Below, piece after piece: positions 34,486 to 43,361 of a stretch of DNA of 44,671 nt. The position numbers were made by a program, and so were the translations under genes. How positions within the stretch are numbered: position 1 is the first letter of the stretch; every line of letters begins with the position of its first letter. Source of the stretch: Verrucomicrobiia bacterium (lineage in GTDB: Bacteria; Verrucomicrobiota; Verrucomicrobiia; Opitutales; Opitutaceae). The stretch is taken from positions 1 to 44,671 of the forward strand of contig WYBX01000061.1 of the NCBI GenBank assembly GCA_011525695.1. The letters run 5' to 3'. The notes under the pieces were generated by a model. That model ran no database searches. It had not been told where the DNA came from and saw nothing but the letters and a program-made list of their open reading frames with translations.

Positions 34486-35895
34486 ATGAGTCTCCACCCG
34501 GCATTCACGCTTTCGCTCCTGCTCGGGCTTTCCGTTGGCGCCGTTGGCTCGGCGGCGGTGCCCGCCTCCGCCGATCGGCCCAACATCGTCATCATCCTCG
34601 CCGATGACCTCGGCTACGGGGATCTCGGCGTCTACGGACACCCAAAGTTCAAAACGCCCCATCTCGACCGGCTCGCCGCCGCCGGCGCGCGTCTCATGCA
34701 GTTCAATACGCCGGCGCCGTTTTGTGCGCCGACCCGGGCCTCGCTGCTGACCGGCCGCTATCCTTTCCGCCATGGATTGACCGGCAATCCCGCCCCTGAC
34801 GGCGGACCGGAGGAGCAGGTGATGCATCTGCCGGAAAGTGAAGTCCTGCTCGGCGAGCTCTTCGTGCGGGCGGGCTATGCCACCGGCATGATCGGCAAGT
34901 GGCATCTGGGCCATGCCGAGCCGCAATGGTATCCGGAACGCCGCGGATTCCAGGAATACTTCGGCATCCTCTACTCGAACGACATGCGCCCGGTGCAGCT
35001 GATCGAGGGGGATCGGGTGGTCGAGTACCCCGTGGTGCAGGCTAACCTGACGAAACGCTACACGCAACGGGCGCTCGACTTCATCGAGCGGAACCGGGCG
35101 CGTCCCTTCCTGCTCTACCTGGCGCACGCGATGCCGCACAAGCCGATCGCAGCCTCCGAGGAATTCTATAAGAAGTCGGGCGCCGGGCTGTATGGCGATG
35201 CGATCGCGGAGCTGGACTGGGGTGTCGGCCACGTGGTCGCAAAGCTCGATGAACTCGGTTTGGCCGAAAACACGCTGCTGGTTTTCACCAGCGACAACGG
35301 GCCGAGCGTCGGCGGCAGCACCGGCGGATTGCGCGGGGCGAAGGCCAGTTCCTACGAGGGCGGTTACCGGGTCCCGTGCATCGCGCACTGGCCGGGAAGG
35401 ATCCCCGCCGGCCACGTCAATCATTCGCCCGCCACGGTTCCTGATTTGTTCACCACGGCCTTGCGGGTCGCCAACATCGCACCGCCGGCGGATCGCGTGA
35501 TCGATGGCCGCGATCTCATGCCTTTGTTCACCTCCTCGGCCCCCAGTGCCCACGACGTCATCCTCGAGCACCTGGCGGACGAGGTCGTCGCCGTGCGCGA
35601 TGCACGCTGGAAACTGCATGTGCTGCCGGCGCGGGACAATCGGGCGCGGCAGATCGCGAGCAGCGACAGCTGGGTCGATTGGCGTGCGCCCGATGGCGTG
35701 ACCATCCTGGCTCCGTACGAGCAGTACCGCCCGGTCCATCACCCCGGCCTCGTCACTGGCGCTCCGCCGGCCCCGATGCAACTCTTCGATCTTCAGACCG
35801 ATCCCGGCGAGCAGCGCGACGTCACCGCCGCTCATCCCGAGGTGGTCACCCGGCTGCGGCAGGAATACGATCGGCTGGTCAAGGACCAGCCCTAG
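34486..35895 (+). CDS. Secreted Cys-type sulfatase 6
   Basis: This 469-residue sulfatase has a signal peptide (about 1-29), metal ligands Asp40-Asp41 (LADDLGYGDLG) and formylglycine precursor Cys80 in CAPTRASLLTGRY. MIGKWHLGH, MPHKPIAASEEFY and FTSDNGPSVGGSTGGLRG are typical of large arylsulfatase A-like groups of marine and soil PVC bacteria. The end of the protein (LFDLQTDPGEQRDVTAAHPEVV) is the standard S1 C-terminal segment. It starts 4 bp after sulfatase 5 and is convergent with the cupin gene 51 bp away, ending the plus-strand sulfatase run. Confidence 0.92.
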   Translation: MSLHPAFTLSLLLGLSVGAVGSAAVPASADRPNIVIILADDLGYGDLGVYGHPKFKTPHLDRLAAAGARLMQFNTPAPFCAPTRASLLTGRYPFRHGLTGNPAPDGGPEEQVMHLPESEVLLGELFVRAGYATGMIGKWHLGHAEPQWYPERRGFQEYFGILYSNDMRPVQLIEGDRVVEYPVVQANLTKRYTQRALDFIERNRARPFLLYLAHAMPHKPIAASEEFYKKSGAGLYGDAIAELDWGVGHVVAKLDELGLAENTLLVFTSDNGPSVGGSTGGLRGAKASSYEGGYRVPCIAHWPGRIPAGHVNHSPATVPDLFTTALRVANIAPPADRVIDGRDLMPLFTSSAPSAHDVILEHLADEVVAVRDARWKLHVLPARDNRARQIASSDSWVDWRAPDGVTILAPYEQYRPVHHPGLVTGAPPAPMQLFDLQTDPGEQRDVTAAHPEVVTRLRQEYDRLVKDQP

Positions 35896-35946
35896 CCCGA
35901 GTTTCCGCCGCCTGTTGAGGAGCGAACCGCCGTATATGCGGGCTGC

Positions 35947-36834
35947 CTACCGGCGGGCCGTCGGCTGCTCGCTTGCCGGGATCGGCTGGTGCATCTCCAG
36001 CCAGGCCTGGCCCTCCTTGTCGGAGAAGAAATCCATCCAGACATAATGCAATTTCCGGCCCTCCGCCACCGTCGCGCCGTGCATGGAGGCGTGCGGGATG
36101 ACCATGAGGTGAAATTCGCCGAGCAGCGCCTCCATGCCGTCTGCCTGCACCTTGATGTCGTTGCCGCGGAGCCCAAGGAAGAGTTGCTCGAGCATCGGAT
36201 GCCTGTGCTCCCCGACTCGATCCGGTCCCGTAGTCTCCACGGTGCCCAGCGCCACGCGCGGGATGAAATTGGCCGGCAGCAGGGTGCGGCTGATCGTCTT
36301 GGGACTCTTGATCGCCTCGCGGTACGCCTCGCACTCGCTGAACTTCTTTACCCACGGGGCGGCATTGTTCTCCGGAAAGCGGGCCAAATCCTCAAGGTCA
36401 GCGGCCGAGAGTTCCTTCCGGATCGCGAGAAAGTTGACGATGCTGCCGTCAGGCACACTCACCTCGAGATCCCAGCCCACCGGCGCCCGGGCAATCGTCT
36501 CCCCGTCAATCGCGAAAGACTTCCCTTTCGCGCGGTAGGTGCCGCGGCCATCGAGAAAGAGCAGCACAAAATTCTCGTCGTTTCCCGGGCTTCGCTTCCA
36601 TTCCGCCGGCCCAACGAGCGAGACCGCCGTGGTACTCGCGCCCGGGATCGAGTTCGACAGGATGGCCTGCTCGACCACCATTTTCTTGATCGCGTGGGCG
36701 CCGGTCGGGAACAGGAGCTTTTGCGCCATGATCGGCGCAGCCGCGGCAGCGGAGGCAGCCAGGCCGGACACGGCGATGAGCATGGCCGCGCAACGAAGCG
36801 TGGCACTCCATTTGATACCATCGGATGCGTGCAT
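35947..36834 (-). CDS. Exported cupin-domain protein
   Basis: This 295-residue protein from ATG 36834 has a signal peptide (about 13-35, SGLAASAAAAAP). It shows two beta-rich halves. The second contains a cupin metal motif (GEHRHPMLEQLFLGLRGNDIKV... EALLGEFHLMVIPHASMHG), with His residues and Glu placed as in cupin motifs 1 and 2. The first half (NFVLLFLDGRGTYRAKGKSFAIDGET) has a cupin-like shape without clear His ligands. Exported cupins occur as sugar-binding, lyase or isomerase proteins in polysaccharide loci; the exact role is unknown. It follows sulfatase 7 on the same strand, 98 bp apart, so it belongs to that unit. Confidence 0.72.
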   Translation of the reverse strand: MHASDGIKWSATLRCAAMLIAVSGLAASAAAAAPIMAQKLLFPTGAHAIKKMVVEQAILSNSIPGASTTAVSLVGPAEWKRSPGNDENFVLLFLDGRGTYRAKGKSFAIDGETIARAPVGWDLEVSVPDGSIVNFLAIRKELSAADLEDLARFPENNAAPWVKKFSECEAYREAIKSPKTISRTLLPANFIPRVALGTVETTGPDRVGEHRHPMLEQLFLGLRGNDIKVQADGMEALLGEFHLMVIPHASMHGATVAEGRKLHYVWMDFFSDKEGQAWLEMHQPIPASEQPTARR

Positions 36835-36932
36835 GAGATTCAGGGAATATCTTTTTCCCAGCGCGGATTGGACCACAACTGCCCGGCAAAGGACACCAAT
36901 ATCCGCCGGCACGAGCCCGCAACCGCCGCACG

Positions 36933-38468
36933 TCACTCGCTCGCCTTGCTCCGGGCGCGCGCCAGAACCTGGCGGGCTTCCTGGACGATTCTGGCAAACT
37001 CGGGATTCCCGGCGAGGTTGGTGCATTCCCTCGGGTCGGTCTCGAGATCATAGAGTTCGTTCAAGTCCGGCCGGCCCCACTCGGCATAGCGCCAGCGGCC
37101 GAAGCGCACCGCCCGCCCGAGCTCGTTGCCCCGACGCACCACCGTGTAGGCCCATTCCTTGCCGGCTGCGGACGGATCGCGCAACATCGGCACGAGCGAG
37201 CGGCCCTGAAGGTTGGCCGGCGGAGTGACCGAGCAGAGTTCCGCCAGGGTTGGGAAGAGGTCGACCATCTCCACCAAGCCGGTGGCGGAATCGCCGCCGG
37301 CCGTGATTCCGGGCACACGCACGATCATGGGAACCCGCGCGGATTCCTCGAACAGCAGAACCTTCCCCCACATGAAATGCTCCCCAAGATTATACCCGTG
37401 GTCGCCGATGAAGACGATGATCGTGTTGTCCCACTGTCCTGCATCGCGCAGCGCGTCGAGGACGACCCCAAGCTGGGCATCGATGAAGGAAATGCAGGCG
37501 TAGTAGGCCTGCATGAAGGTGCGTCGCCGGTTTTCGTTCTCCTCGCCAAGCGGGGGAAAGCCATAGTCGACGTACTGCCGGGTGGCGGCAATCGCGGGAA
37601 TGTCGCTCCAGTCGTTGGGCGGCGGATTGATCAGCTGCAGCGACTGTTGCGGATACAGGTCGAAATACTTGTCGGGCGCGAGGAAGGGAATGTGCGGCTT
37701 GTGCAGGCCGACAGCCATGAGGAACGGTTTGTCGCCATAAGCGCGATTACGAATCCATGAAGCGACCGTGCGCGCATTCTTTCCGTCATTGTGTTGCTCG
37801 TCGCTCAGCCCCGTCGGGCCATAACCGGGGCCCAGTCCCTTGACGCCCTGGTTTCTCGTCTGGGGAGCGATGGTGGGATAAAGTTCGCGCCACACCCTGC
37901 GGTTCCTCGGCTCGGTAATCGGTCCGTGGCGCAGCTCGAAACGCTCCCGTACCGCCCGCTCGATCGGCATCTCGTCGTTTTGGTAGGACTCCGCCACATC
38001 CCAGGTGTCGCCACCCGGATTGTCCCCGTGCTTATGAAAGACCTTGCCCACCGCGCCTGTCCAATAGCCGGCCGCGCGGAAAAGCCAGGGCAGCGTCCTG
38101 GCGCCGGGGCGCGTTTCCTCGATTCTCACGACGTTGTCGAGCACGCGGGTGGTTTCCGGATACAGGCCGGTCAGGAATGAGGCGCGGGTGGGCCCGCAAA
38201 CGGGATACTGGCAATAGGCCCGGCGGAAGGTCGTGGCTTCGGACGCGAGCCGATCGAGCACGGGGGTTTTCACACCGTCATAACCGGCGGGCGAGATTCG
38301 GGCGCTCAGATCATCGCTGATCACGAAGAGCACATTGGGCCGGGAATTCGGGCGCGACGCTGGCGCCGCCGCCAAGGGCACCACGCAGATCATCGCGAGC
38401 CATGCTGCGCAATGCAGTGGGAGGGATGGCGCATGCGGCGCATTCCTGGGGGGCGATTTCGGACTCAT
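36933..38468 (-). CDS. Secreted Cys-type sulfatase 7 (iduronate-2-sulfatase-like)
   Basis: This 511-residue protein starts at ATG 38468; upstream sequence in frame has no signal peptide. The signal segment is about 18-36. Metal ligands are Asp52-Asp53 (ISDDLSARISPAGYDGVKTP) and the formylglycine precursor is Cys91 in CGPTRASFLTGLYPETTRV, the signature of the iduronate-2-sulfatase group. AVGKVFHKHGDNP replaces the usual GKWH, and GDHGYNLGEHFMWGK matches that same group. The substrate may be a sulfated uronic acid or another 2-sulfated sugar. It is divergent from the NarL-type regulator across the third copy of the palindromic site. Confidence 0.92.
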   Translation of the reverse strand: MSPKSPPRNAPHAPSLPLHCAAWLAMICVVPLAAAPASRPNSRPNVLFVISDDLSARISPAGYDGVKTPVLDRLASEATTFRRAYCQYPVCGPTRASFLTGLYPETTRVLDNVVRIEETRPGARTLPWLFRAAGYWTGAVGKVFHKHGDNPGGDTWDVAESYQNDEMPIERAVRERFELRHGPITEPRNRRVWRELYPTIAPQTRNQGVKGLGPGYGPTGLSDEQHNDGKNARTVASWIRNRAYGDKPFLMAVGLHKPHIPFLAPDKYFDLYPQQSLQLINPPPNDWSDIPAIAATRQYVDYGFPPLGEENENRRRTFMQAYYACISFIDAQLGVVLDALRDAGQWDNTIIVFIGDHGYNLGEHFMWGKVLLFEESARVPMIVRVPGITAGGDSATGLVEMVDLFPTLAELCSVTPPANLQGRSLVPMLRDPSAAGKEWAYTVVRRGNELGRAVRFGRWRYAEWGRPDLNELYDLETDPRECTNLAGNPEFARIVQEARQVLARARSKASE

Positions 38469-38598
38469 GGTCGCGTGATTTTGATGATGGGAAACTGCCG
38501 GTTCGAATCCGCCGCGATTGGAAGGGTTCTCGTGCGGGGCAAGACGCGCTCGTCGCACTGCGGCGAAGACAGGATGACAAACCCCCGTCCGGCTGGGT

Positions 38599-38643
38599 AT
38601 CCCCAATTAAGGGGATGGAAATTCCGGCGGGCCGCGCTAGAAT
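38599..38643. promoter_or_regulatory. ATCCCC-N6-GGGGAT activator-type site, copy 3 (divergent)
   Basis: ATCCCC (38599-38604), AATTAA, GGGGAT (38611-38616). A -10-like TAGAAT (38638-38643) is 21 bp beyond on the plus strand, serving the NarL-type regulator at 38669. The site is symmetric and also lies 131 bp upstream of sulfatase 7 on the other strand, though no good -10 is seen on that side. Confidence 0.65.
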
Positions 38644-38668
38644 TAACCCGGATGGAACCGCAAATCCC

Positions 38669-39298
38669 ATGACCCGCAATGTCGCCATCGTCGAGGACGA
38701 CGCCGGCATTCGCGGCGATCTCGAGGCGCTCCTCAAGATCAGCCCCGGCTACCGCTGCGTCGGAGCCTGCGCCTCGGCCGAGGAGGCGCTCGTCCAGATC
38801 CCGCACTGGCGCCCGGAGGTCGTGCTGATGGACATCAACCTCCCGGGGATGTCGGGCATCGAATGCGTGGCGCGGCTCAAGCTGAAGATGCCCGATCTGC
38901 TGGTGCTCATGCTGACCGTCTATGATGATGGTGAAAGCATCTTTCGCGCCTTGAAGGCCGGGGCCAGCGGCTACCTGGTCAAGCGTCTGGCCAGCGACAA
39001 ACTCCTCGAGGCGATCCAGGAAGTCAGCGCGGGCGGCGCGCCAATGTCCTGCCAGATTGCCCGCAAGGTCGTGCAGTTCTTCCACCACGCCGGACCCTCG
39101 GAGGAGGTTTCGGAAAACCTGTCTCCGCGCGAGCTGGAGATTCTGGATCTCCTGGTCGCGGGCTGCTTCTTCAAGGAAATCGCCGATCGGCTGGGCATCA
39201 GTGGCGAAACTGTCCGGACGCATGTGAATCACATCTATCGGAAGCTGCACGTCCGCAGCCGGACGGAGGCGGTGGTGAAGTACCTGCGCAAGGGTTGA
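38669..39298 (+). CDS. NarL/LuxR-family response regulator
   Basis: This 209-residue regulator has a receiver with Asp10-Asp11, phospho-acceptor Asp55 (VLMDINLPGMSG) and Lys105, followed by a LuxR-type HTH (about 150-205: LSPRELEILDLLVAGCFFKEIADRLGISGETVRTHVNHIYRKLHV). The start is ATG 38669. No histidine kinase is adjacent. The palindrome 38599-38616 directly upstream also precedes two sulfatase units, so this protein is the best candidate for the factor that binds it and for autoregulation; that link is inferred, not shown. It is convergent with the metallo-beta-lactamase-fold gene 44 bp downstream. Confidence 0.92.
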   Translation: MTRNVAIVEDDAGIRGDLEALLKISPGYRCVGACASAEEALVQIPHWRPEVVLMDINLPGMSGIECVARLKLKMPDLLVLMLTVYDDGESIFRALKAGASGYLVKRLASDKLLEAIQEVSAGGAPMSCQIARKVVQFFHHAGPSEEVSENLSPRELEILDLLVAGCFFKEIADRLGISGETVRTHVNHIYRKLHVRSRTEAVVKYLRKG

Positions 39299-39342
39299 GC
39301 GCAGTGCTCAGGCGGAAACGGGACGTCGCGGCGCCTATGTAT

Positions 39343-40677
39343 TCACCGGGAGGTGACTGCGGTTTTCGCGCCACGGGATTGATACGGGCCGTGCACCGAA
39401 ACGACGTTGCCCTCCCACCGGCTGTCATCGAGCACCACCACGCGGTAGTGATCGCCGCCCGGGTCGACCCGGAGCACCACATGGCCCTGCCTGGAGGCCG
39501 CACCTTCAATTTGCGCGAGCAGCCAGGCGGTGTCGGGTTCGCCGAACAGTTTCACCATGATTTCCCGGCGGCCCGGCCAGCCGCTGTTGGTGATGAAGAT
39601 GTCGCGCGGCCCAGGGTAAATCCGTTCCGACAACATCCGTCGCATGACATCCGGGGACGGCTGGCTGGAGGCGTAGGTGGAGAGGATATGAATACGGGGC
39701 TGCAGCACGCTGAGAAAGAATGCGTTGGCCGAATCGTTCGTGCCATGATGGTTCAGCGCATGGGCATCGACCGGCCCGGTGACCCAGGCGACGGCCGACT
39801 CCATCTCGCCCCACGCCGGATCGCGGGGGGAGAGCTGGCCGGACAGGTCACCGCCGTTGAAGTACGTGAAGGCGCCATAGGTCAACCGGAAGGCCAGGCT
39901 GCAGTTGTTCTCGATCGGCAGGATGCCCGGCGGAAACCGGTTGCGCACCGCGGTGCCCGTGCCGGTCCAGACCTGGCCATTGGCGGCGATGTTGCGGACC
40001 TCGAAATTCGGATATCGATCGGCTGCGCGACGCAGCACGATCTGATCGCTCCGGCCGGGCTGGAAGCGCTCGACCGCGAGTCCGCGATTTTCGATCTGCC
40101 ATTTCAGGAATGCCCGGTAATTCAGCATCATGGCTCCGCCGGAGGGGGCTGGATAGTCGTAGGCGGGCCAGTCGCGGTCCAGGAGCGTGCGAATCCGGAC
40201 AGCATCTCCCACGTCCGTGATCCCGGTGAGCCGGTAGGCGCCCGAAGCCGATACGGGCGCGTCGGCGGTCAGGGTGCCCATGTGATCGCCATGGAAATGA
40301 GTGAGCATCGCGTAATCCAGCGCGCCCTCCGGCCCGTCCGGATGAAACCGCCGGAGGTAGCGGACAATCGTCTCGCCCGGCCGGAGCGAAGCATCCGGCC
40401 GCTGCGGCGCATCGTAATTGGGCTCGCGCTCGCCGGTGCGGTTGACCGCGCCGGCGTCCAGCAGGAACGTCGTGCCGTCGGGCAGGATGAACAGCGCCGC
40501 GTCACCGGTGCCGGTATTGATCTGGTGAATATCGAGCTGCCCGGGTTGCCAGGGCGGCAGCGGCCGACCGGCCACGGGCGGCTCGGCCGCCGCGGTTCCG
40601 GCAGCCGCAAGGCCCGCGACCAGTGCGAGGCAGCCAACCAGCCGGCACGCGCGACGGACGAGAGGGGGCAATGGCAT
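39343..40677 (-). CDS. Secreted metallo-beta-lactamase-fold protein (ComEC C-domain-like)
   Basis: This 444-residue protein has a signal peptide (about 8-31). The metal motif is THFHGDHMG (His127, His129, Asp131, His132), preceded by QINTGTGDAALFILPDGTTFLLDAG, as in the soluble ComEC/Rec2 domain and related secreted hydrolases. HALNHHGTNDS gives a later metal ligand. It lacks the ComEC membrane channel, so it is a free periplasmic hydrolase, possibly a phosphodiesterase or nuclease; the substrate is unknown. It is divergent from the S9-like gene across 79 bp. Its relation to the sulfatases is only positional. Confidence 0.8.
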   Translation of the reverse strand: MPLPPLVRRACRLVGCLALVAGLAAAGTAAAEPPVAGRPLPPWQPGQLDIHQINTGTGDAALFILPDGTTFLLDAGAVNRTGEREPNYDAPQRPDASLRPGETIVRYLRRFHPDGPEGALDYAMLTHFHGDHMGTLTADAPVSASGAYRLTGITDVGDAVRIRTLLDRDWPAYDYPAPSGGAMMLNYRAFLKWQIENRGLAVERFQPGRSDQIVLRRAADRYPNFEVRNIAANGQVWTGTGTAVRNRFPPGILPIENNCSLAFRLTYGAFTYFNGGDLSGQLSPRDPAWGEMESAVAWVTGPVDAHALNHHGTNDSANAFFLSVLQPRIHILSTYASSQPSPDVMRRMLSERIYPGPRDIFITNSGWPGRREIMVKLFGEPDTAWLLAQIEGAASRQGHVVLRVDPGGDHYRVVVLDDSRWEGNVVSVHGPYQSRGAKTAVTSR

Positions 40678-40756
40678 GGCGCCATGCGCGGCGGATCACG
40701 CCGAAAAGTCGAGGCCGAACGTGAAACTTTGCCCGCCGCGCAACGTCTGCGCTGCC

Positions 40757-43084
40757 ATGCGGTTTCCGGACTCCCTCGGTCGTTTCCTAATCCTTGCGAT
40801 CACGCTCGCACTCACGTCCGTTGCCGGCGCCAGTGAGGATGCCAACGCCCGAATTGCCCGGCTGTTTGCCCCGCTGCGGACCGAGACCGCTTCGCTTTCG
40901 CCCGATGGAAAGTACCTTGCCTATTCCGAGCATGAAGCCGGCCAGTTGAACCTCGTGATCGTGGCGCTCGAGTCCAACCGCGCTCGTCGCATCGAGGTGG
41001 CGGAGGACTACATGGAGCCAATGTCAGGCCACAAGGAAAGGCTGCCCTCCCGGCTCACCTACCTCGGCTGGAAAAGCGCGACGCGGCTCATCTTCTCGGT
41101 CAACGACTATATCATCTGGGCGATCAATGCGGATGGCACCCAGCCGAAGCGGCTGATCGGCGCCCGCGATGTCAGGACCGATTTCGAGGAGAAGCGCCGG
41201 AGGAACCCGATTTTCAACCGGATGTCGGGTGGCCCGGCCAGCTCCCGGGTTGGCCCGGGCGGACGGCGCCGGGTGGTTACGCCGGACATGTCGGCGGACA
41301 CCGGTTTCAACGAGTTCTTCAGCCCGCCTCCGGACGAGGAGGACACGGCCGAGGAGGATGCCCTGCCGACCGAGATCGACACGGCGGACATCTTCAGCGG
41401 CTACGCGCTGGCCTGGAATACGGACCGGCATCCGATTGTGGCTGATCTGCTCACCGACGATCCGGAGAACCTCCTCGTCGAGGCCCGCAGCAACACCGGG
41501 CTGCTCGACGATGCCATCACGCTGAGCGGCGCCGAGATGTCGGCCACCTTGTTTCGCATCAACGTGCACACTGGCAAGACCCGCACCGTCGACGAGGTCG
41601 ACGCGGCGGCGCGGCTGTTTCCCGATCGCAGCGGCAAGCCGCGGCTGGCCCTGCATTACTTCAGCACCTCACGCACCTTCAATTATCATGATGGCCGCCG
41701 CTGGCGCAAACTGGACGACGTCTTCCCGGCCTTTGCGGACGCGCCATTTCAGCTCACCCCGGAAAATTTTCTCGGCCGCCATTCCTTCCCGCTCGGGTTC
41801 GATGCGGGCGGCCAGGTGCTCTACTTCGGCTCCAACGCCGGACGCGACAGCTATGGAATTTACGCGCTGGATTTGAAGACGGGGGAACGCATGAAGCCGG
41901 CCATCGAGCATGCACAGCTGGATCTGGTGGGGCCGAGCGATGCGTTGCGAAGCGATGTCCTGGTCTACGATCGTTTCAGGAAGAGCGTGGTGGGCGCCCG
42001 GCTTTCGACGGCCTCGTGGCCCAGCACGGCCTGGATGGATCCCGAACTTGCCGCGCTGCAGCAGCATCTCGAAGCCAGCGCCAAGGATCAAATCGTGCAA
42101 ATCCTGGAGTGGGATGAAAAACGCGAGACTTTCCTGGTACATGTTTCCGATGGAAACGATCCCGGGTCATTTGCGACGTTGAACCTCGCTTCCGGCAAAC
42201 TCGTGGTCCGCGCCCCCTGCGAGCCGGAGCTGCCGACCGACCGCCTCAATCCTTCCCGGCCGTTCACGTTCCAGTCGCCCGCTGGCGTGCGGCTCTCGGG
42301 GGTCGTCACCTATCCCCGGGAATCGCGGCTCAAACCTCCACCGGTGCTGCTTTATTTTCACGATGGGCCGTGGGGCTGCGATGTCCCGGGTTTCAACCGC
42401 GGATCGCAGGCGCTCGCGACGATGGGTTTTGCCGTGATCCAGGTGAACTACCGCGGCTCGAGTGGCTACGGGCTGCAGCACCTCACGGGCACAAAGACCG
42501 ACCGCGATCGTAGCGCGGTGGAGGACGGGCTGGCCGCTTTGGAATTCCTGGCCGGCCACCTGCCATTGAACCAGCGGCTCGTCGCCGCCTTGGGCACGGG
42601 CTATGGCGGGTATCTCGCCCTCCGGGCGGTCCAGCTGCACCCCGAACGGCTGCGTGCCGCGGTTGCGATCAATGCCCCGACGGATCTTGGCGTCTGGCTG
42701 AACCAGCCGACCGCGGACGTCAGCCCCGAGGTGGTTGCGCCCCCGGAGTCGTTTCGATCGGCGGTGCGCCGCGCGCTGTTTGGCGGTGATTTTCCCGCTT
42801 TGAAGGCGATGTCGCCGGTCACCCATGCCGGAGCGACCTCGACACCCGTCCTCCTGATCCACGGCAACAACGACCGCATCGTGCCGCCCATGCATTCGGT
42901 CAGGATGCGCAACGCGCTGCGCAACGCCGGGACGCCCGTCAACTACGTTGAACTTCCCGCGGAAGGCCACGCCAACTGGCGGCCCGGAACCTCGACGCAC
43001 GTCTTTCGGGAAATCGAGATGTTCGTCAACGAGCACATCTACAATTACGCGGTCAAAATCGGTGAGCCCACGGCGGTCCCCTGA
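40757..43084 (+). CDS. S9 (prolyl oligopeptidase)-like protein lacking the catalytic Ser
   Basis: This 775-residue exported protein from ATG 40757 has a signal peptide (about 1-25) and an N-terminal propeller region (about 30-490) with an acidic insert (PPPDEEDTAEED). A C-terminal alpha/beta-hydrolase domain follows (about 510-760). The nucleophile elbow, normally G-x-S-x-G-G, reads LGTGYGGYLAL, so Ser is replaced by Gly615 (GGC at 42599-42601). The acid Asp (GNNDRIVPP) and His (EGHANW) are kept. It is thus probably inactive as a peptidase or uses another mechanism, perhaps as a peptide- or glycan-binding protein. A sequencing error of one base (AGC to GGC) cannot be excluded. Confidence 0.85.
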   Translation: MRFPDSLGRFLILAITLALTSVAGASEDANARIARLFAPLRTETASLSPDGKYLAYSEHEAGQLNLVIVALESNRARRIEVAEDYMEPMSGHKERLPSRLTYLGWKSATRLIFSVNDYIIWAINADGTQPKRLIGARDVRTDFEEKRRRNPIFNRMSGGPASSRVGPGGRRRVVTPDMSADTGFNEFFSPPPDEEDTAEEDALPTEIDTADIFSGYALAWNTDRHPIVADLLTDDPENLLVEARSNTGLLDDAITLSGAEMSATLFRINVHTGKTRTVDEVDAAARLFPDRSGKPRLALHYFSTSRTFNYHDGRRWRKLDDVFPAFADAPFQLTPENFLGRHSFPLGFDAGGQVLYFGSNAGRDSYGIYALDLKTGERMKPAIEHAQLDLVGPSDALRSDVLVYDRFRKSVVGARLSTASWPSTAWMDPELAALQQHLEASAKDQIVQILEWDEKRETFLVHVSDGNDPGSFATLNLASGKLVVRAPCEPELPTDRLNPSRPFTFQSPAGVRLSGVVTYPRESRLKPPPVLLYFHDGPWGCDVPGFNRGSQALATMGFAVIQVNYRGSSGYGLQHLTGTKTDRDRSAVEDGLAALEFLAGHLPLNQRLVAALGTGYGGYLALRAVQLHPERLRAAVAINAPTDLGVWLNQPTADVSPEVVAPPESFRSAVRRALFGGDFPALKAMSPVTHAGATSTPVLLIHGNNDRIVPPMHSVRMRNALRNAGTPVNYVELPAEGHANWRPGTSTHVFREIEMFVNEHIYNYAVKIGEPTAVP

Positions 43085-43113
43085 CCCTCGTCTGAGCCTC
43101 CCGCCATCTTATA

Positions 43114-43173
43114 AGGGACAGGTCAATTCTTCGGGTCAAGCCCGAGTGTCTCTTGCTTAGGGACAGGTCAATT
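43114..43173 (+). repeat. Two REP units left of the RAYT transposase
   Basis: AGGGACAGGTCAATT occurs at 43114-43128 and 43159-43173, 45 bp apart, in the same orientation and inverted relative to the copies at 44409-44541. The stretch 43174-43361 up to the transposase shows no recognisable feature. Confidence 0.75.
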
Positions 43174-43361
43174 GTTCCAGACCAATGGGCCGCAGGGTGG
43201 AAGTATCCGCAGAAGATTCCCGGGAATCACTCCGAGCATCCGAAGACCGCGGCTCGCTCGCTTAACTACAAGCGCGTCACCCGGGAAGCCCGGCATCTTC
43301 CCCATATCTGGATGCGGAGAGACGTTGATTTGCGAACGGCTCTACCGTTCTCCGGCCTGCC

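Noticed and set aside
34078..35835. 585-codon open frame on the minus strand
   Set aside because: It is antisense to sulfatases 5 and 6 with intact active sites.
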